From assembly GCF_051235805.1 (NCBI RefSeq), contig NZ_JBPNXV010000002.1, positions 62,001 to 126,000 on the forward strand: 64,000 nucleotides of DNA, in the 5' to 3' direction. The translations under genes were made by a program, and so were the position numbers. Within the stretch, counting starts at the first letter, position 1, and the number at the start of each line of letters is the position of its first letter. This stretch comes from Pseudothermotoga_B sp051235805 (GTDB lineage: Bacteria; Thermotogota; Thermotogae; Thermotogales; DSM-5069). The notes under the pieces are model-generated. The model worked only from the letters and a program-made list of their open reading frames with translations, did no database searches and had not been told where the DNA came from. This document shows, in pieces, positions 40,965 to 50,308 of the stretch.

Positions 40965-43670
40965 ATGATTTACCGTTATTCCTCAAGAAGAAAAAGATTG
41001 GATTCAAGTTTTTTAAATGAAAAGCTAAAAGATGCTGTAAGTTATGACAGGATTGCTGGTTATTTCAGCTCTTCCATCATTGAGCTTGCAGGAGAAGCAA
41101 TTGAGAATATACAGGGTTGTGCCAGGATTGTGTGCAATTCGGAAATGCAGAAGGAAGATGCTGTTACGATAAGTGCTGCCGTTAGTGCTATGCGAAAAGA
41201 ATGGTGTAATGCAAAGCCTGAAGAAAAATATGCAAATATCCCTGAAAGATTAAAAAAGCTTTATAATCTCATAAAAAGCGGAAAACTTCAAATAAAAATT
41301 ATTCCAAACGATGTTTTTGGACTTATCCATGGAAAAGCAGGAGTTATTACCCTAAAAGATGGGCGGAAAACAGCCTTTATAGGCAGTGTAAACGAAAGTT
41401 ATGCTGGTTGGAAACTGAATTATGAGATACTTTGGGAAGATGATTCAGAAGAGGCAGTAAAATGGGTCCAGGAAGAGTTTGACTATTTCTGGAATAATCC
41501 TTTTGCGGTGCCTCTTGCAGATTTTATCGTTGAGGACATTAAGAGGATTTCCGAAAGAAAAGTGATTTATTCTATTGATGAATGGAAAAAAGACCCTGAA
41601 CCTGCTTCAACTGTTATTGAATCTTCAGTATATAGAGAAGAACTGGGTTTATGGGAACATCAGAAGTATTTCATAAATATGGTTTTTGAGAACCATAAAA
41701 AATACGGAGCAAGGTATGTGCTCGCCGATATGGTTGGGCTTGGGAAAACTGTGCAGCTTGCTATGGCTGCACAGCTTATGGCTTTGTATGGGGAAAAGCC
41801 TATCCTGATAATTGTGCCAAAGACACTAATCTGGCAGTGGCAGGATGAGATGAACACCCTTTTAGATATGCCATCAGCAGTATGGGATGGAAAAGGATGG
41901 GTTGATGAGAATGGTATAAGATATCCTGCAAACGGTGATACAGCTATAAAAAAATGTCCAAGGCGCATTGGTATAATCTCACAAGGGTTAATTACAGCAA
42001 ATTCCGAACAGGTCCAGCATCTTTTGAATTTGGAGTATGAATGTGTAATTGTGGATGAAGCCCACAGGGCAAGGAGAAGAAATTTAGGTCCTGGCAGGGA
42101 AAATGAAAAACCTGAACCGAATAACCTGATGAGATTTTTACTCGAAATCTCTAGACGTACTAAAAGCATGCTCTTAGCCACTGCGACACCTGTGCAGTTG
42201 TATCCGATTGAAGCGTGGGATTTGCTCTACGTTCTTGCGCAAGGCAGCGATGCTGTATTAGGAAATGCTTTTAGCATGTGGAGAAGGTACCCTGAAAGAG
42301 CTATAAGCTTGATTACAGGGAAAGAAGTTCTTGACCGTTCCGACAAAGAGAACTGGGAATGGATTAGAAATCCTTTTCCACCAGCATCCGAAGGAGAAAC
42401 AACATTTGGGTTTATTAGAAAGCAGTTAGGTATGTCTGATGATGAATTTGTAATAAAACCGGAGGAATTTGACCAGCTGAGAGAGCAGGATAAGCGCAGG
42501 ATTTTTAGGATTATTGATGATAATTTTATGACCGAACATAACCCTTTCATAAGACACATCGTGAGGAGAACAAGGGACTATCTTGAAAACACTATGAACC
42601 CTGAAACGGGAGAACCATATTTAAAGAAGATCGAAGTGGAACTGCTGGGAGAAAGTGATGATGAGGCTATTGTTTTGCCGCCGTATCTGCAGGAAGCCTA
42701 CAGGTATGCAGAGGAATTTTGCGCGATGTTGAAGAGAAGATCTAAAACCAGGGGATTTTTTAAGACATTGCTTTTAAGAAGGATGGGTAGCACTGTAATT
42801 GCAGGAAGGATTACTGCGGAGAGGATGCTTAAAAGCTGGAGAGATCTGCCAGCAGAAGAAGATTACGAAGAAGAGGAACTGGAGGATGAAGAGGATATTC
42901 AAACAGATAGTTTGACCGAAGAAGAGGGCGATTTACTCAAAAAATTAATCGAGACCCTCAACATGAATAAAGAAAGAGATCCCAAATACAGTCTTGTTTT
43001 AAAGTTACTTATCGAGGATAAATGGATAGAACGTGGGTGTATTATTTTTTCTCAATATTATGACTCTGCCTTTTGGGTTGCCGAGAGATTATCTTGCGAT
43101 CTTCCAAATGAAAAAATAGGGCTTTATGCAGGTGGAGAGAAGTCGGGTGTTTTTGTTAATGGAATTTATGAAAGGGAAAGCAAGGATGAGATAAAGCAAA
43201 TGGTTAAAAGGCACGAATTAAGAGTTTTGGTAGGTACTGATGCTGCCAGCGAGGGATTAAATCTTCAAACATTGGGCACGCTTGTAAATCTTGACTTGCC
43301 GTGGAATCCAACCAGGCTTGAGCAGCGCAAAGGAAGGATTCAACGCATAGGGCAGGTTTACGATAAGGTGTACATATACAACATGAGATATAAAGGTTCA
43401 GTTGAAGATAGAGTACATCAATTGCTTTCCCAAAGGCTTGCGAATATTTACAATATGTTTGGTCAAATTCCCGATGTTTTGGAGGATCTATGGGTGCATG
43501 TGGCATTAAACGAAATCGAAGAAGTTAACAAGAAGATTGATGCTATTCCAAGACAGCACCCCTTTGAACTGCGCTATCATGCTCTTATTGGCAAAGTCGA
43601 TTGGGAAAGCTGTGCGAAGGTGCTGGATAATAAAGAAAAGAAGAAATATCTTATGGCTGGCTGGCAATGA
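40965..43670 (+). CDS. PLD-nuclease / SNF2 helicase fusion of the defence operon
   Basis: A 901-residue protein. The N-terminal phospholipase-D-like domain (about 1-190) has an HxK motif at residues 122-124 (LIHGKAGVI) and GSVNES at 140-145, a single PLD half-site that implies a dimer. The SF2/SNF2 helicase follows: Walker A DMVGLGKT at 255-262, DEAH at 364-367, LLATATPVQ (motif III), TDAASEGLNLQ (motif V) and QRKGRIQRIGQ (motif VI). An acidic insert (EEDYEEEELEDEEDI) lies near 625-645. The ATG at 40965 has GAGGG seven bases upstream. It is the last gene of the operon, 29 bp after Mrr. Confidence 0.9.
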   Translation: MIYRYSSRRKRLDSSFLNEKLKDAVSYDRIAGYFSSSIIELAGEAIENIQGCARIVCNSEMQKEDAVTISAAVSAMRKEWCNAKPEEKYANIPERLKKLYNLIKSGKLQIKIIPNDVFGLIHGKAGVITLKDGRKTAFIGSVNESYAGWKLNYEILWEDDSEEAVKWVQEEFDYFWNNPFAVPLADFIVEDIKRISERKVIYSIDEWKKDPEPASTVIESSVYREELGLWEHQKYFINMVFENHKKYGARYVLADMVGLGKTVQLAMAAQLMALYGEKPILIIVPKTLIWQWQDEMNTLLDMPSAVWDGKGWVDENGIRYPANGDTAIKKCPRRIGIISQGLITANSEQVQHLLNLEYECVIVDEAHRARRRNLGPGRENEKPEPNNLMRFLLEISRRTKSMLLATATPVQLYPIEAWDLLYVLAQGSDAVLGNAFSMWRRYPERAISLITGKEVLDRSDKENWEWIRNPFPPASEGETTFGFIRKQLGMSDDEFVIKPEEFDQLREQDKRRIFRIIDDNFMTEHNPFIRHIVRRTRDYLENTMNPETGEPYLKKIEVELLGESDDEAIVLPPYLQEAYRYAEEFCAMLKRRSKTRGFFKTLLLRRMGSTVIAGRITAERMLKSWRDLPAEEDYEEEELEDEEDIQTDSLTEEEGDLLKKLIETLNMNKERDPKYSLVLKLLIEDKWIERGCIIFSQYYDSAFWVAERLSCDLPNEKIGLYAGGEKSGVFVNGIYERESKDEIKQMVKRHELRVLVGTDAASEGLNLQTLGTLVNLDLPWNPTRLEQRKGRIQRIGQVYDKVYIYNMRYKGSVEDRVHQLLSQRLANIYNMFGQIPDVLEDLWVHVALNEIEEVNKKIDAIPRQHPFELRYHALIGKVDWESCAKVLDNKEKKKYLMAGWQ

Positions 43671-44038
43671 AACTAAAGTAATTTCAGTCCTTTTATTTGA
43701 GATTCCTAACAAGAATCGATCATCTTTGAGAGAATTTAAAGGCTACATTTGCGCCAGCATAAACACCTTGACTTCCTCTCAATCCCCTAAAGTGGACGAG
43801 ATTCCACCTTCCCATTTCATCGTACGAGATTCTCTAAGATATGGGGATTAGTCCAAATATCTTGGCACTCTCCTACTCCGCAGATTTGACTTCGGCTGTA
43901 ATTTCATTGCGAAAACAAACTTTTTACGAAACGGCTCAAGAAAAAGAGATTGGATGCTCGAAACCACCTCAGATGTAATGCTAAGAGCAGAACAGAAAGC
44001 CGCACTCAGTAAAACATTAGAAGATAGCACATTGGTTA

Positions 44039-44074
44039 GTTATCATCGCTTTCACAGAGAACCTTCTTTTGGAC
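44039..44074. repeat. Solitary degenerate CRISPR repeat
   Basis: Aligns without gaps over the full 36 bases to the repeat of the array at 44801-46581, with six mismatches (repeat positions 4, 5, 10, 17, 22 and 31). The end, ACCTTCTTTTGGAC, differs from the array by one base. It lies 726 bp from the first array repeat; no second repeat is found one spacer length to either side. Confidence 0.6.
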
Positions 44075-44188
44075 AAGACAGATGGAAGCTACATCGTGGC
44101 TGGATACACGTATTCAAACAATGGAGATGTGATTGGAAATCATGGTTCTTTTGGTGCTTGGGTAGTGAAGCTTGGTTACGGTTATTGA
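44060..44188 (+). pseudogene. Fragment of a repeat-protein gene (delta-60-like), copy 2
   Basis: An in-frame remnant reading DKTDGSYIVAGYTYSNNGDV then NHGSFGAWVVKLGYGY before TGA. It matches copy 1 at 29833-29952 (YIVAGYT, SN-GDV, NH) but extends to the natural-looking C-terminus WVVKLGYGY. A terminator at 44252-44277 follows. Its 5' end merges into the degenerate CRISPR repeat. Confidence 0.65.
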
Positions 44189-44251
44189 TAGGGTTTGATC
44201 AAGGTTCGACAATCACAATGGTTCAGTTTATCTTTAGCTTATGAGAGTAGA

Positions 44252-44277
44252 GGGACATCTATGGATGTCCCTTTTTT
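44252..44277 (+). terminator. Intrinsic terminator of a vanished gene
   Basis: A perfect 8-bp stem (GGGACATC and GATGTCCC) with a TATG loop and six T. No intact gene ends here, so it probably belonged to the gene now represented by the fragment at 44060-44188. The right half of this stem also begins the direct repeat. Confidence 0.8.
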
Positions 44278-44377
44278 GAATGCTTCTGGATTGGGGTAAA
44301 AAATGTCTTTTTGAAAGCAATTAGTAGCAAACACAGACTAACTCGAATTTTCTGTTAGCAACGGTGGGCTATTCAAA
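44264..44377. repeat. Right imperfect direct repeat flanking the defence island
   Basis: Partner of the repeat at 30530-30638. It starts at the right arm of the terminator (GATGTCCCTTTTTT) and ends with the shared 23-bp block at 44355-44377. The two copies are about 13.7 kb apart and lie in the same orientation on either side of the defence genes. Confidence 0.75.
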
Positions 44378-44790
44378 AAACTAATCTGTGATCCAAGTTT
44401 CTCGCGATGGTTCTCCTTTTCGATATTAGGTGCAGTGTTGTCATATCGATTCTTGGAGCGATTTTAAAGAGTTCTTGCAGCAATCTCTTGCCAGCACTTG
44501 CTTTCCTGTGCTGAGGATAAAATGCGAGATTGCTCACACAGAACCTGCCAGGTGAAGGCTTGCCCAAAGTTCTGTTGACTTTGAACAGATCGATATTTTT
44601 AAGAAACTGATTTGTTCAAAGATGGTTCTTCCTGTTTCAAGGTGCCACTTTTTCGCATAGTCATAAGAATAACCGTGAACCATCCATAGACGATACTCTG
44701 TTCAACGGCGAAGATTATCCATTTGTGACTGAAGAGGTTTGCTGTTGAGCGATAAAGTTTGTCCAACATTCTTTTGACATTTCACAAAAA
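44378..44790 (-). pseudogene. GNAT acetyltransferase remnant
   Basis: The minus strand reads GYSYDYAKKWHLETGRTIFEQ near 44620-44680, then, after a frameshift in a run of A, LGKPSPGRFCVSNLAFYPQHR and AGKRLLQELFKIA (44430-44570). The V-NLA-PQHR-GKRLL pattern resembles motif A of GNAT acyltransferases. Frameshifts and the missing start mark it as a pseudogene. Its upstream end runs into the first CRISPR repeat, so array and pseudogene abut. Confidence 0.5.
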
Positions 44791-44800
44791 GCTGCAATAC

Positions 44801-46581
44801 CTTGCCATCCCTTTCAGAGAGGACCTTCTTTCGGACACTACTTGTTTCAGACATATGGAATAGACAGGCACACTCTGTTGCCATCCCTTTCAGAGAGGAC
44901 CTTCTTTCGGACAGGCGAACACAGTCGGAGAAACTAACAGCGGGAAAACTGTGTTGCCATCCCTTTCAGAGAGGACCTTCTTTCGGACTAGTGTTGACTA
45001 CGCACAGTCTTAAGAGAATTGATAAGGTGGTTGCCATCCCTTTCAGAGAGGACCTTCTTTCGGACACGCAGCGATCATGTACAACGCAAACATCACGGCA
45101 ACATTGTTGCCATCCCTTTCAGAGAGGACCTTCTTTCGGACAGCAATGTCCAAAGAACAACGTAGTTGTGGGTTCCACAAAGTTGCCATCCCTTTCAGAG
45201 AGGACCTTCTTTCGGACAATCAATGGACGGTGGGTTCAGACTCCCAAGAGTGCGCCTCTGTTGCCATCCCTTTCAGAGAGGACCTTCTTTCGGACCGTTA
45301 TTCGTGGTTATCGTGCTTGACGGGGCCATAAAACAGGTTGCCATCCCTTTCAGAGAGGACCTTCTTTCGGACACGCAGCGATCATGTACAACGCAAACAT
45401 CACGGCAACATTGTTGCCATCCCTTTCAGAGAGGACCTTCTTTCGGACCAAGCAAAAGCCTTGAAGTAGACAGAGACATGATGCTGAAGTTGCCATCCCT
45501 TTCAGAGAGGACCTTCTTTCGGACCGGGAACCCACCGGCGGGGTTATGACCGAAAACATTCATGGTTGCCATCCCTTTCAGAGAGGACCTTCTTTCGGAC
45601 ACGATGTCATCCATGACGGCCGCCGCGGGTACTACGTGATGTTGCCATCCCTTTCAGAGAGGACCTTCTTTCGGACTTATATGAGTTCGGTATCACCAGA
45701 CAAGCACTTAGAGTTGCCATCCCTTTCAGAGAGGACCTTCTTTCGGACATACAGTACCCGAAAGACGTCATAGTTGGAAAAACAAGAAGTTGCCATCCCT
45801 TTCAGAGAGGACCTTCTTTCGGACGTGATTCGGATGGAAAAATCATCGGAATCACAAGATTCCAGTTGCCATCCCTTTCAGAGAGGACCTTCTTTCGGAC
45901 ATGCAGAATTGATCGCTGAACTTGAAAGAAGAGGCTATAAGTTGCCATCCCTTTCAGAGAGGACCTTCTTTCGGACTGCAGGCTTCACACTCCCACAGGC
46001 CAACTTGTAGGAGAAGTTGCCATCCCTTTCAGAGAGGACCTTCTTTCGGACTAACGCAAGAAGCACTGGCAAAGAGAGCAAACCTTTCGTTGCCATCCCT
46101 TTCAGAGAGGACCTTCTTTCGGACTAAATTTAGAGATTTACAAAGAGTTGAAGCAGAAAGAAGGGTTGCCATCCCTTTCAGAGAGGACCTTCTTTCGGAC
46201 TCGAGGACGAAGACGCACCGGAAATCCTGAGACAAAACACGTTGCCATCCCTTTCAGAGAGGACCTTCTTTCGGACTTGACTTTCCTTGTTCGGGAGATT
46301 TCTTGGATTTTTATCAGTTGCCATCCCTTTCAGAGAGGACCTTCTTTCGGACCGGAGTGGTATGCAGGCTTGTTCCGAACATCAAACGTCTTCGTTGCCA
46401 TCCCTTTCAGAGAGGACCTTCTTTCGGACCAGAAAAGTAGGATTAAAGAAGTTCACTGTGAACACCTTGGTTGCCATCCCTTTCAGAGAGGACCTTCTTT
46501 CGGACCTTTACCCGCCCTCTTTCGAAGACCCACCCTTTTTTTGGGGTTGCCATCCCTTTCAGAGAGGACCTTCTTTCGGAC
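44801..46581 (-). CRISPR. CRISPR array, 24 repeats and 23 spacers
   Basis: The repeats are 36 bases, on the plus strand beginning GTTGCCATCC and ending CTTCTTTCGGAC; all copies are identical except the first (44801-44836), which has C at position 1. Spacers are 36-42 bases, mostly 40, a regular 76-base period. Spacer 4 (45066-45105) and spacer 8 (45373-45412) are identical. The variant repeat at the left end and the AT-rich sequence on the right suggest that the leader is on the right and transcription on the minus strand, where repeats end GGGATGGCAAC. No cas gene is in the window, and the type cannot be assigned. Confidence 0.98.
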
Positions 46582-46660
46582 CCTTACTTTTTGAATATAT
46601 CATAGATATGATGCCAAATATGTATAATATTCTGTGTCTAGTGTTAACAAAGTGAGTGCG
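46582..46660 (-). promoter_or_regulatory. Candidate CRISPR leader
   Basis: AT-rich sequence flanking the last repeat. On the minus strand TTGTTA (46650-46645) and TATACA (46626-46621) with an 18-bp spacer could form the array promoter. The assignment depends on the inferred array direction. Confidence 0.4.
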
Positions 46661-47940
46661 AGGCTAACATGGGGGCGATTTGGTTAAGTTTATTCAGTAT
46701 TGATGCGTATTCAGGATCTGTTGACGGAAACCCGCACAAATACGCAACTGATACTTTTTGAGGGGGATATGGAACTTTTCAGACTACAATATTAACATGT
46801 CAATGACCAAAAGGACATATGGTTACACTAACGATGTTGTGTACGCAAGAGCTCAGAGTCTAAGATTGTCTTTCAGAGTGTGTTTGGTATTATGTCTTGC
46901 GTCTAACATTGCTCTACATGTTATAAAATTGTGTGTATAGAAGTGATTATATTTTCTATTCAGGACGTTCCACCCACAGAGAAGATTATATTTTTCTAAA
47001 AAGTATTAGCAAATTTTTTCCCGGTTCGCTCGTCACAACCCATGGCTATATGTGTTTGATTAATGCATATGTTTACGTAGTCGTAATAGTGTGCAGTGTA
47101 TTGTTCTTTCTGAAAGTATTCTACAACATTTTGCATTGTGTTGTGAAATAGATGCGGGTTTGATTTTGTAGCAGATTCTTTGGTTTGTCAAGTTTATGTT
47201 CAATAGAGTAACTAAGAAAAGTGCTGAATGTGGTAAACTGTTGAACAGTCTTATTGATGCGTTTTCGATACCGACATATGGTTTCTAATAAATTAGAGTC
47301 TATCAGAAAATGTGTAAAGGGCTCAAGTGAGCTATGATTCATAAGTCCGTATGATGTTCGTCCATGACTTCAAGACAGGATTCAGAAGCAAAATAAAGCC
47401 CTCCATCAACAAACAACGCCGTTGTGAGAACTATTACTGTGTCAACGGGAATGCTGGTATTTTGTCTTATCGCTATGGTATTCTCAATCTCAAGCTGTTT
47501 CAGCCTTTTCTGGATCTGTCGATTATCCTTTTAGATGCTTTCAACCTATCTTTCTTGATGCTCTGGCAGAATTCTTTGCTAATTCCAATATTTTAGAAGA
47601 AAGTGTTTTGACAATACATACATGAAAACCTCTGTTCAAGACTATTGAACCCAGTCAAAGTTGACAATTCATTTTATGCTACAGCATACATTTGGTTGAA
47701 AATAGGGGCGATTAATGATTGCGTTCGATGCATAAACTATGTAATCACGTATGATCTAAAAACAAAAGCTCATTCTGTAGATTTTTGTTGGAATAAAGAT
47801 GTAAGCAATTTCTTAGCAATTTTCATGCAAGTCAAGAATTCATTGGATATATTTTATGATAGATTCAACAGAAACATTCAAAAATGAGAGACCAGCAGAA
47901 TGAAATTGCTGAGCCGACAAAACAATCGAGGTTGAAAGAG
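46661..47940. other. AT-rich gene-free stretch between the CRISPR array and the ROK gene
   Basis: About 1.3 kb. The open frames here are short, have no ribosome-binding sites and read like random AT-rich translation. I see no RNA gene, repeat or strong hairpin. Confidence 0.5.
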
Positions 47941-49047
47941 TTACAAGAGCTGTTTTATGAACCTGTCGACGGATGCCGATGCTACACCAAGTTCCCAATC
48001 GGCAAGATCGGTCTTGAAATCAACCTCTTTTACGAAATCCTTGTTAAAGATCTCAGACACATTCTTTTTTACAATCTGTACCATTTGTGGGTTCACTATA
48101 CCTTCTCCAAGAAGGATCACTTTAGAAGGTTTTAGAGTCATTACCAGGTCGCCGACTGTCACTGAAAGTATCTTAAGTGGAGTTTCGTAGAAATCTTTGG
48201 CATCGTTAAAATCATTGCTCGCAACTTTTCTTAGTTTTTCAATAAATGGTCTGTATTTTTCCTCTTCGTTCCATGCAAAGTCTTCAAAATCTATTTCTTT
48301 CCCAAGAAAATTCTTTAAGACTGCATACTCTGAAGCATTGTATTCCAAACAACCTGTTTGACCACAGTAGCACTTTCCCTGGGTTGAAACGATCAAATGA
48401 CCCATTTCGATGTGATTGGCCTGTTCCTGTTTCCAGAAACTTGCACCTATACCTGTTCCATAGCTTACAACCAAAAAGTTTTCACCATTGGATCTTGATA
48501 GAGAGTAGCAAAGTGCGTCTACGTCATTCATGAGGAAGAAGTTGTTCAACTTGAAAGCACTCTTCAAAAGAGCTTTAAGGTCAAGATTTCTCACGTTCAT
48601 TAAATGGGAAACAACAACCTTTCCATCTTCGACGATACCGGATGAGCATATGCCGACAGCCAAAAGATTATCACAAGAAAGCTTTCCAACAATTTCTGAG
48701 ATGGCTTTCCAGTAGCCATCGTTGTTTCTCATATCAGAAAGGATACTGATTCTATGTTTTTTCAGTGGTTTCGCAGTTGCATCGAACAGAGTTCCTTTGA
48801 CTTCTTCTCTTCCAACTTTTATTCCAACTACTCTCCAGGCTGAAGGATTTATCTTTACAATTTGAGATGGTCTGCCCCTTTCTTTCTGAACCTCCTCGAC
48901 TAACAACAGACCAGAATCCTCCAGCTCTCGAACAATGTAGCTCAGTGTACTCAAGGAAAGCCCAGTTTTTCTTGCAAGTTCAAATCTGAGCAATTGTCCT
49001 TCTCTTAAAACGATCTTCAAAACATCGAGTTTGTTTTTCTTCCTCAA
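47941..49047 (-). CDS. ROK-family transcriptional regulator (NagC/XylR type)
   Basis: About 368 residues. An N-terminal winged helix (LLRFELARKTGLSLSTLSYIVRELEDSG) is followed by a ROK domain with YGTGIGASFWKQ, the EMGHLIV segment and the zinc motif CYCGQTGCLEY. As the last gene of the trehalose locus it probably represses the importer and treT in response to a sugar. The start is unclear: the listed TTG at 49047 has no ribosome-binding site, whereas a CTG at 49062 in the same frame sits six bases after GGGGTGA. The upstream treT stop is in the same frame. Confidence 0.85.
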   Translation of the reverse strand: MRKKNKLDVLKIVLREGQLLRFELARKTGLSLSTLSYIVRELEDSGLLLVEEVQKERGRPSQIVKINPSAWRVVGIKVGREEVKGTLFDATAKPLKKHRISILSDMRNNDGYWKAISEIVGKLSCDNLLAVGICSSGIVEDGKVVVSHLMNVRNLDLKALLKSAFKLNNFFLMNDVDALCYSLSRSNGENFLVVSYGTGIGASFWKQEQANHIEMGHLIVSTQGKCYCGQTGCLEYNASEYAVLKNFLGKEIDFEDFAWNEEEKYRPFIEKLRKVASNDFNDAKDFYETPLKILSVTVGDLVMTLKPSKVILLGEGIVNPQMVQIVKKNVSEIFNKDFVKEVDFKTDLADWELGVASASVDRFIKQLL

Positions 49048-49068
49048 AGCTGGCGCTGGCAGTTCTAT

Positions 49069-50295
49069 TCACCCCAAGAGATCCAAGAACAACTTCAGAT
49101 AGTTTTTCAGATTCACGGTGATTATAAACCTATCTATGACGATCTTTCTACCGTTCCTACCCAATTGCTTTCTTTGCTCTTCATTCTCAAGCAAGTATAG
49201 TACTTTCTCTGCAAGCTTTTCTACGTCGCTTTCAAGATAGCCACACTTGCCATGCTCTATCTGGATTTTAACCCCTCCAACTGGTCTTGCCACAACTGGT
49301 ACTTCTTTGTAGAGAGCTTCACTTATGACCAACCCAAAGCCTTCTCTAATGGCTGTGTGCAGAGCAACTGTCGACATTCTCTGGATGGCGTTTACTTCTT
49401 TGTTTCCAACGTTGTTCAAGTTGGTGCAGAAGAATATATCTGTGTCTGTGCCAGCATATCTTGCCACCTTTTCAAAGAAGATCCAACCCTCAGGATCGTC
49501 CGAAGCCATTGCTGAAACGATCGCAAGTTGCAATGTAGGTATCTCTTTTTTCACCAACCTGTAGACGTCGATCGCAGAAAACAGATCCTTCCAAGGGTCA
49601 AATCTTGCAACCACTGTTATCAAAGGTCTGTTTGGATCTATTCCAAGTTTGCGCAAGATCTCTTTACAGAAGTTCTCATCGAGTTCTATATTCTTTTCGC
49701 TGAGTGGATCGATGCTCGGTGGAAAGTCAGTACACTTGTCTTTTATTTGTTTTGGAAAGTATTCATTCAGATGAAAGATCATCTTGTCGTAATCTCTTAA
49801 GTAAGTTGAGAATCTTTCCCAAATTTTTGTGTTTGGGGTAGAAAGATCTATGTGGCATCGCCAGATCCATTTAGTCGATGGCTTTGTTTTTGCATAGAGT
49901 CTTATGGCGGCTGGCTGTGGATCGTGTATGACTACTATGTCTGCATCCTCTTCTATTAACTTCGAATTTTCCTTGCACACCTGTTCGTAAAGCGCCCACT
50001 CTTGGGGTGAGATTTCTAATTGAGCTCCTTGTAAGGTGTTGTGAAACTTCTTAGTGACATTAAAAAACTCATTCGGTGCTTCGAGTGCATACCAGTGTGC
50101 GTCTATGCCGACAGATCTCATCAGTGGAACGAGGTTTTGAAGTATCTCTGCGACACCACCTCCAAAGGCAGTGGCGTTGAGATGAATAACCTTTTTACCT
50201 TTCAAAGGTTCAGCAAATTCTTTGATCCTCTCGACTTCATCACCTATGATAGATCTGTATTCTTCAACAGATCGTTCTTTGAGCTGTACTCTCAC
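49069..50295 (-). CDS. treT: Trehalose glycosyltransferring synthase TreT
   Basis: A 408-residue GT4 enzyme. It has GKKVIHLNATAFGGGVAEILQNLVPLM near the N-terminus, VIHDPQPAAIR and WRCHIDLSTPN in the acceptor half, and REGFGLVISEALYKEVPVVARPVGG with the donor-site glutamates. These are hallmarks of TreT, which makes trehalose from NDP-glucose and glucose, largely reversibly in archaea and in one direction in some Thermotogae. It starts at GTG 50295 with GGAGGT upstream. Its presence in a sugar-import operon fits use or salvage of trehalose. Confidence 0.9.
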   Translation of the reverse strand: MRVQLKERSVEEYRSIIGDEVERIKEFAEPLKGKKVIHLNATAFGGGVAEILQNLVPLMRSVGIDAHWYALEAPNEFFNVTKKFHNTLQGAQLEISPQEWALYEQVCKENSKLIEEDADIVVIHDPQPAAIRLYAKTKPSTKWIWRCHIDLSTPNTKIWERFSTYLRDYDKMIFHLNEYFPKQIKDKCTDFPPSIDPLSEKNIELDENFCKEILRKLGIDPNRPLITVVARFDPWKDLFSAIDVYRLVKKEIPTLQLAIVSAMASDDPEGWIFFEKVARYAGTDTDIFFCTNLNNVGNKEVNAIQRMSTVALHTAIREGFGLVISEALYKEVPVVARPVGGVKIQIEHGKCGYLESDVEKLAEKVLYLLENEEQRKQLGRNGRKIVIDRFIITVNLKNYLKLFLDLLG

Positions 50296-50308
50296 AGTTT
50301 ACCTCCTC

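Larger units (their letters stand above)
43671..44251. other. Gene-free stretch right of the defence island
   Basis: No complete gene. It holds a solitary degenerate CRISPR repeat (44039-44074) and a repeat-protein fragment (44060-44188). The rest is decayed sequence that I cannot assign. The short frames here lack ribosome-binding sites. Confidence 0.45.

Noticed and set aside
41660..42181. A 173-codon minus-strand frame within the helicase gene
   Set aside because: It lies opposite conserved helicase motifs and has no ribosome-binding site or recognisable family.
43690..43850. A possible second transposon right end or guide RNA after the helicase
   Set aside because: There are short direct repeats (CGAGATTC twice) but no stable nested stems and no tnpB homologue.
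44802..46594. Several long open frames across the CRISPR array with the recurring peptide SERTFFRT or FQRGPSFG
   Set aside because: They are translations of the 36-base repeats, which lack stops in these frames; no ribosome-binding sites and no spacing of real genes.
46758..47887. Short frames in the AT-rich stretch right of the CRISPR array
   Set aside because: No ribosome-binding sites and no family resemblance; consistent with random AT-rich sequence.
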